DNA from: Acholoe squamosa
Taxonomy: Eukaryota; Annelida; Polychaeta; Phyllodocida; Polynoidae
Direction: 5' to 3'
DNA length: 64,000 nucleotides
Assembly: GCA_949317995.1 (NCBI GenBank)
Contig: OX439039.1
Coordinates: 13,445,282 to 13,509,281 of the forward strand
The notes beneath the pieces are model-generated. The model made no database searches and had not been told where the DNA came from. It saw only the letters and a program-made list of their open reading frames with translations. The first letter of the stretch is position 1. Each line of letters begins with the position of its first letter. This document shows, one piece after another, positions 56,636 through 64,000 of the stretch. The translations under genes were made by a program, and so were the position numbers.

Positions 56636-59600
56636 GTAGGTGGTCTATGTGATAGTATAAGGGGTGTTACCGGTACAACTCTGTGGCTGTACATACACAG
56701 GTACAGAATACACACGTACTGGTTCAGACCCCCACAGTCAGTGAGGCACGAGCAGGCCGGCTGTGTTCGGTGACACCACTCCTCCTCCTCCTGCTGCTGA
56801 CACTACATGTACTGGGTACACTATTAAAGCGTTCAGTCTATTAAAAATACATTTATAGCAGGGTCAATGATGGAAACTTTGTAATGTATTACACAATGAT
56901 ATGCAATACACATTCAAATGATGTAGATGATTATGTGGATTTTGATAGGAATGTGAGTTAGATTGAGGCTCAGAGGAGTCATTTACTTCATATATACATC
57001 ACATGTACTTCATTATTAATCATGCTCAGATCATAAATGAGTAGTGCATCTTAATAAAGTTTCTGAAGATTTGATGTGGCCTTAGGCATAGCTGTCTAAT
57101 GTGAGATGAGCAGTGTCGATGTCTGATTCCGAAGCACTGTGACTGTCATCCACAACGTATTAAAATGTACCAGTTTAGGTTGTGCACACAGCGGGTGTAT
57201 CCTTATCTCCTCCTCCTTCAGTGACTGTCAGTGTGTGAGGGGGTGTTTACGAACGCAGCCAGTGGTGGACGCCGTGTAGCAACACACTAACCACGCGGAG
57301 TGGCTTCTCCCTGCTATACATTGCATCCCCCTCCCCCATCCTTTAGTATATATATGTGTGTGTGTATGGGGGGGGGGGGCAGTGTCTTTGTCTCTTCCTT
57401 TATTTCCCCCCCCCCCCCCAACACACAACAGCAGCCCAATCCCACACAGTAAGCCCCAGCAGGGTGCTTCCTTGTTTAGACTCGGTTTCTACTTCTCTTG
57501 TCTTTTTTCCCTCATCCCACTCACCCATGTACCCTTGGCCTACAAAGACCATATCAGCATATGACTATAGTATATATCATAGCACTTGAACATGTTTAAT
57601 TACCATTTTGCACATCTGTAGTTGTTGTAGTTTAGGCTAAAATGGTTCAAGAGTAATAGGTTAGGCTAAAATCATGGTTTAAGAGTAATAGGGTTGTTTG
57701 TGATTCGGTTGGGTGGGTGACCTAATTTTTGCTCTGCCTTATCCCACACAGTAGACAGAAACTATGGTTACACAACAACTGTGAATGCCTGACCTAAATT
57801 GTCACACTAGGTCACTTTTAATAAGTCAGACTGGGCACACAGTTTTAGCCACTCTCCTCCAGTACCCCTCCACTGCAGTTCACTGTTGATTCACTAGAGG
57901 TCTTATACTTGATAGTCTTATGTTCTTTTCTCGTTTGAATGAAAATCAATGGAGTTGTGCAAGTGCGTGTTGCCCTACATAGAGTTGTGTACACTAATTC
58001 AAGTAAGAAGTTTGAACTCACAAAATCAACAGAGCTGAATGTTGACAATACTATACTTGGGCTACCATTTATGCTGTATTAGATAACCAGAACCTATACA
58101 TGTGTGTGAATCTTGGTTTATCAATGTAAGTTCTATCGTATTGTATCTTCGTGTTCAAGCACCCCGGCGCTCTTTGCTTTCGCAGCCTCATTTTCCCGGC
58201 GCTCTTACAGGACAGGTGCTTATTCAGAATGCAGTTTTAGTGGTACTGGTTAAACATTTCATGCGCCCTGTGCCCCCGACGCTTATTTGCGACCAGCGCT
58301 TATTCAAATCCCCCCGCTTAAACATGACGATATGGTATATGTACAAAGTAGATAGGATACAGCGATCACTGTGGGCTGTTTGTGTAGTTTCTGTTTCTAA
58401 ACCTGTTATTTGTGAAGCCGGCATTACGACTGTGCATTGTGCTTTGTCCAACTGTGGGGCGATTTACAAAGCTTAGACTTAGCCCATTGTTGTGAACATA
58501 GGAAGTCAGAGGTGGGCTGGGGGCTGCTATGGGTCTATTGTCTACCCCTCCTAACCCTCACCTTTCTCTTCACCCTTTTAAGCATCAAACGATGCCTACA
58601 GGTTGGTTCATCATGCCGGCCCTCCAGGAGTGCATCTCAAGGCACCATTTGGTTCTTGGAATTAAAGATACATCTTTAATAGTTTTACTAAACAAACCTG
58701 TTCTCTTGAGACTTGACCAGGATGTTTACCTCCTCCACCATACCCGCCAATGATCAGAAACATGTTTAAACTTCCTGGTCAAGTCCATGTACCTTAAATT
58801 AAGTACACTAAGACGTGTAGCCGGTTAAGTCTCGGTTTTAAGACATGTGGGACCTCTTAATACATTCAGTCGTGCATCATGCCGACCCAATAGGATTGAA
58901 ACACTCCGGTAAGGTCGTCATGATGCACCAATGAAGCAGTAAGGATGTATCTACCAGAGCTGCATTAGATTAATAAACTGAGACAAAGTGTGGTCCATAA
59001 ATAGCTAATACACAGGTATCTACTTCCCCAATAGACGTTATCTGATGTTAACCCCTGTGCACAGGGAATACTTGTGTTCAGTGTACCGTGAGTCTTGTTC
59101 AACATTCTAGTACACGCCACCATGGGTCACATTCAGTCAACTTTGTACTAGACCTTGTGAGTATACGACCTCAGAATTAGGGCAGTGCAACAGTTGGTTA
59201 GTTAACCAGAACCCCAGTGTATAAATTCATTTGCACCGCTTCCTACCCTCATCTAGTTACTTATTAATACAACACTGTATTTAACACACGGTTAACATGT
59301 GAACAATGTTTGGATTTAAGCGGCTGACTAAATTCATCCATGTCATAGTCGACAGTGCTTTGGGGCAACATATTGACTCTGTACAAGTGAAGTTGCGGTG
59401 TACTTAAGAAGCCCCCTCCTGTGTACCATGATTGCCTGTTTTGGCCCATCTATACTTACAAATTACAGCACCATGTTTCGAAGGCACTTATACAGGTAAA
59501 TTTATATTAGCAGTAAAGAAAAAATTTGCGATTTGATGAGCACCCAACCCTTGTGCTTACACGAGAATTAGTTTTCTCTCATACTATATATCCTTGGAGG

Positions 59601-60420
59601 CTAATGGCCGGGTGTGGCTCATACGCTGGGAATTACAATAAGCCCAACAGAATGATGTGTTACAAAGTGTTCCTGTTGTACACATGTATTGTAGTACACT
59701 TCACGGTTCATAGTATAGCGCTTCGCGCTCCACTCCCAGAACGACCAGACCCTGCTCACTCACCCACAACACGACTAAATAAATGATGTACCACCTGCAC
59801 TCCGCCCCCTTACCCAGCCTAGTATCAGACCTAAATAACTAATATCCAGCCTAGATACCTAGCCTTACCAGGCCTAAATGAGTAATACCTAGCCTAGATA
59901 CGCTGCCTATCCAGGCCTAAATATGTGAGGCAGTATAGATAGGCAGTGTATTGACAAGCATCGACCATCCACCTCTCAACTGCCAAACTGACATCAATAA
60001 ATCATAGTGGTAGGAGGGGATCGGTGTAGGAAAGGTGGAGGAGATAACATCTGGAGGAAAGAGTGAATGGGTAAACGTTAAGGTGATGCGTCCCGTTTTG
60101 TTCTCCAAATGAAATATTTTCAATACTATGCGGAAACTGGTTATCATGTGTATGAAGTTGTCTTAACATATTTCATTACTGGTAGCATGTTGAACATGTA
60201 GTAGGATGGGTGTGAAATATTGTGTGTTAAAAAAAAAAACACACACACACACAAAAAAAACTGGGCAATAATACCTCAATGCACCGCTGGTGCACAGTAC
60301 GGTGTGCTTACCCAGGTGATTCCTGATTGCACCGAGGAGGAATCTGTGTATCGGCACACCCTACCTTAAGATGTTCTTCAGTTATCTGTAGTCATGGTTA
60401 CCTGTCTTATTACTACAGGT
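56636..60420. other. Non-coding stretch, presumed first intron of exon C gene
   Basis: No supported coding sequence. Contains CA/GT and C/G runs (57350-57430), a TAAGCGCTTATTC repeat relic (58150-58335), a GTGCATCATGCCGACC relic (58870-58935) and a short AGCCTAGATACC-type duplication (59815-59950). Confidence 0.45.
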
Positions 60421-60427
60421 GTGTTAA

Positions 60428-60683
60428 ACCATTTAAGAGCCACTGATGCAGGAGTGCACCGTGCTCAGTGGTCGTCACGATGCATCAATGAAGTGCTGGC
60501 GAGCAGGCTCGACAGAACTCCATTGGAGCATTATGCCGACCCTCCAGGACTGTATCAATCAGGTTCAGAATGATGGCTTAATGTAGCCCTAGCAAATTCA
60601 TGTACTCAGTCACCCGGGCTGATTTCATGCATCAAGATGACCAATGGGTATGATGCATTAATATAATAGTGGCCCATAAAGGT
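60428..60683. mobile_element. piggyBac-like MITE, TTAA flanks
   Basis: TTAA|ACCATTTAAGAGCCAC at the left and GTGGCCCATAAAGGT|TTAA at the right. The interior has TGCATCAATGAAG and GCATTATGCCGACCCTCCAG words shared with the 38.0-kb copy. Confidence 0.7.
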
Positions 60684-63600
60684 TTAACACATTGCCTGTG
60701 TGTGTGGGGGGGGGGGGTACAGGTAAGGTGTACCACTCAGCAGGGTGTGGTCCTAGGTCCCTCCTATGTAACAGGTAACACCATCCTACAGGTGGTTCAC
60801 CTGTCATTGTAAAATGACCGCCTGCATTGCACAACATTGTATACCAAAGTGCTACTGTAATATTGTCAGGGTCTAACACTCAACAGAAGGTATATGGCAC
60901 ACCAACCTTTAAACTCCCACAATATCACGATCTGAAGCCTTCATGGGCTGCATCGTGCTCAAATTACCCTGTATCTATCTGTTGTCTCAATGTGTGTATG
61001 CAGCCTTGGCGAGTAACATGACGAGCCTGCTGACTAAAATGGGTTTCCGTGAGACCCCGCAGTTAAGGTCTGGCTTACATGCTAGGATGTGCCTTATACA
61101 TGAGGTGCACCATATACGTAGAGTATTAGGGTTTAAGGATAAACTGGTGTGTGGGATGCTGACACGTGTCTAAAGATGTCACTTGGGGCATAATTTACAA
61201 TACAATATACCAGTACACTGGGGTGCACTGACAGAGATGAGGGTGGGAGGGGGGTAAGGGGTGGATGGCACACGTGCGTGGTGTTCCTGCCAAGGTCACT
61301 TGTCACACAAGGTCAGTTGTCACACTAGTCATGTCAGGGTTACACAGTACAGGCTGGGGGTGACTAGACTTGTACCAATCCCTCTTGTTAAATTGCTATC
61401 GTTGTGTAAATTATTGCGTAAATTAAGCTACGGGTTTTATGCAGTAGGGGTTGTGAGTGGGGACACATGTTTGAGCGATGGGGGGTGCATGGAATCATGG
61501 TCAGCGAGATATTTCATATATTAGATTCACTAAATGAATATTGTCAATCAAAAAGCATAAATGTTAGCAGTCAGTGCAATCAGAGCAGATGGAACTTCTA
61601 GGCTGATGTAGCATTTGATTCTCTAGCAATGAGATCATCAGAAACAAAAGATCTGACTCAGACTCCAGCTAACTGATGATAGAAGAACGCAGAAGCAATT
61701 ACACAAAATACAATCATAAAACAGGGAAGCTTGTAGAACGAGTGGCGGACAACTCGGCGCAAGGACTAATCCCTCCGTCTAAGTGTTTAGAGATAACAAC
61801 ATTGTCTATTGTGTAGTTGCATTGTAAATAACTACTGTTGCAGTGCACCGTGTGGAACATGTGAACTCTGTAAGGACAATGAAATACTTTAAATGCCCTA
61901 CCGTATGTCCTATGTAGCCTTGTTGGCAGATTCCTCGATGCAACCGTGAAGAGTTTGCTGAACTTGTATGTCATGCCCAAGAGCTGTTGGGAATGCATCA
62001 CAGTATTTTAGGTTGGAAGTATTCCACACTCCTGACGACTTGGCATGATGCAGTGCTGGTGTTCTGGTGAGCAGGCTCACCAATAATGCATCGATGCACT
62101 GTGACAACCAAGAATCGTGGACGCGAAGGCGTCATGTGGCCCTGCTGTTTTATAATTGATATCTATATTTAGTAAGCCTTGACCATATAAGGTTTGTAGG
62201 TCCGTCATATAAGAGCCTGCAGGGCCAGGTGTCTGTGATGTACTGTTCATTTAGCTTGGGGTTAATTAGGTCGCCGTACATGTTAATTAGGTAACCTGGT
62301 CAAGTCATGCCACTGGTCATTTTGTCACATTAACCCTTTAAGGTCCTTATGGTGACTCCAGGCACATTTTTTGTTGTTGTGCTGGCGGCCAGTGCTTGGC
62401 ATCAATGCAACATGCTGCGCTTTAGGAGTGTATCAACCCAATATGAGTGGTATGATGTTTGAATGTAAACCTGGTGAGTTACTCATTAGGCGCCAGGGCT
62501 GCATCATAAAGACTAAACGGCCTTTTTGTGAATATTTTCCGATTGTGTCGCTCGCAGCATAAAAATGCACACGTCATGATGCAGGTGCATCATAAAATGA
62601 AATGATGATGGAGCCTTGGGGCATGATGCTGTCCTTGTAGGGCTTCTCAATGGTAGCAACCCGTAACGCCTTGAGGCTACACAGAACTCCTACACATGAC
62701 TCAGTGTGTATGTAAGACAGAATAAATTTTGACCCAAGGTGTATCTCATATGCCTAGCGAGAACCCATATAAATGAGAAGCATTTATTAACTCGGAAAGA
62801 GTTATAGGCACACCATGGATTAAGACGCTTTTGAGGGTCCTCCAAGAGGCAGAGATGGGTAAACTTTGTGGAAATCAAGGATGAAGGGAGTGTAATTGTG
62901 CAAAAATCTGTTGATATTCTGTTAGAAGAACATGTATAGATTCTAAATATCTACTTTGCTGGTAAAATAAAGCAGTGGTGTTGTAGAATAAGTGGATTAA
63001 AAAATGTTGTAATGGTATTGCAGGGAGGCGACGCTTTGGGCTGCCAAGGGTGAAGAATACACATTCCATTGGGAAACCTTTTTTTCAAATTCCCGCTCTT
63101 CTTGTGTGGAGTGTATACCATTGTTAGAACAGGTATACCATTGTCAGTGTTGAAGCCTTAGGGGTGGCAGTTCTACATGATGACGTCAGCCATCGTCCTA
63201 CCAAGCATTTGTTGCAACATTCTGTAAACAATACCAACACTATACATGAATCGCATGCTTACTATTCATAACTACTTCAAACTATTCTTAGTCATTCATT
63301 GGTAGTACATAATACTCATAGCTGTTCACAATCGCTCTTTAAAGAGTCAGATTTTTTAGTCAAGAGCAACCCATCTTTATTAACACATTCAATCGTTACC
63401 GTTCAAGTATATAAACTTTAGTCTCCAATAACTTCTATATACACAGTACATTAGACAGGGGGGATCTTTCCGAGTTACCAGCGATCCCATCGCTTTCCTC
63501 TAGTTCACCAAACCAGAGCCAATGTGATACACATCGCTGCAGTTGGATAGTTGACTGCTAAGAAGCAGGTAGAACTAAAAAGTAGAAGTATTGATACATT

Positions 63601-63716
63601 TAGAACACCCCCCCCCCCATATACACACACATACAGGTGAGGACCACGCCCACCCACGTGTCCCACACACCTGTAACTTGTTCATCTTACACCTTGTACC
63701 TTCCTACTTACTTGTA
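60684..63716. other. Non-coding stretch with repeat relics
   Basis: 62330-62660 begins TTAACCCTTTAAGGTCC and carries GCATCATAAA/GCATGATGC words, but I cannot find its right end. 62787-63070 begins AACTCGGAAAGAGTTATAGG, like the 36.8-kb repeat. No gene was recognised. Confidence 0.45.
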
Positions 63717-63722
63717 CAGGTG

Positions 63723-63858
63723 CAGGGGTGAAAGTCTTCAGGGATTCCCCTGATTTCCATAGCCCCATACATTAATATAAAAATCCTTTTTTTTTTTGGG
63801 GGGGGGGGCGATATTGGACCATTTCAGGGATTTTTGTGCTCTGTGACTTTCATCCCTG
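63723..63858. mobile_element. 136-bp CAGGGGTGAAAGTC MITE, 6-bp TSD
   Basis: CAGGGGTGAAAGTC to GACTTTCATCCCTG, with CAGGTG duplicated at 63717-63722 and 63859-63864. It is the same family as 14336-14477 and 49045-49187, with a T9/G10 run in place of part of the interior. Confidence 0.9.
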
Positions 63859-64000
63859 CAGGTGTACACCTTAAACTCACCGTATGAGAAAACAAAATGG
63901 AAAACTCTCACAGTCAATGTCACTTACTGACTACCTTGTATACATCCACATAAAAGTCCTGCACTTACTTCTGTGAATCCTTCTATATAAACACCATTAT

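Overview
This window is a gene-poor, AT-rich stretch of an animal nuclear genome. Protein-coding genes have spliceosomal introns, animal-type DET1 and hnRNP M homologues are present, and short interspersed DNA dominates. A SINE family whose 3' end reads like GGCGTTAAACATC followed by ACTC repeats, together with the style of the MITEs, suggests a lophotrochozoan, most likely a mollusc. That placement is an inference; brachiopod, annelid or hemichordate cannot be excluded.

Genes. On the + strand, positions 1-4041 hold the 3' half of an hnRNP M/MYEF2-like RNA-binding protein gene: the end of RRM2, a Gly/Met/Asn-rich linker and a complete RRM3 in seven exon pieces that join in one frame, with a poly(A) signal at 4839. 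On the - strand, 18143-15997 holds the complete coding part of DET1 (569 codons plus stop, two coding exons), the substrate-adaptor partner of the COP1/DDB1/CUL4 ubiquitin ligase. The two genes converge tail to tail. Between them, 8.8-10.2 kb holds unrecognised exon-like pieces ending in a convincing terminal exon (9932-10167). Right of DET1, about 45 kb contains no recognisable protein domain. It does hold three widely spaced short ATG exons on the + strand (28727, 40664, 56608), each ending in the same intron phase (phase 1, G|GT). They look like alternative first coding exons of one gene whose common body would lie beyond 64 kb. No function can be read from them.

Mobile DNA. Most of the rest is a dense, nested collection of foldback elements. 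(a) A family with TACCGTAATCTCCCGCG ends has at least ten copies. Two are about 0.8 kb and carry six ~86-bp GC-rich tandem units, and one is split by an 850-bp inverted repeat. (b) Several families with CAGGG...CCCTG ends have 5-7 bp (mostly exactly 6 bp) target duplications. (c) There are TTAA-flanked piggyBac-like MITEs, (d) a foldback element with tandemly repeated arms flanked by ~105-bp direct repeats, (e) a 420-bp element with a 10-bp target duplication, and (f) two solo LTRs inside (AT)n tracts. SINE copies have 11-12 bp target duplications. A 64-bp tandem array at 48.6-49.3 kb contains a datable MITE insertion. Near-perfect hairpins (9769-9862, 30936-31006) and many G/C homopolymers are also present.

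No rRNA, CRISPR or prokaryotic operon structure was seen. Long stretches (4.9-8.8, 28.2-31, 57-60 and 61-62.3 kb) show nothing I can support beyond simple intergenic or intronic DNA.
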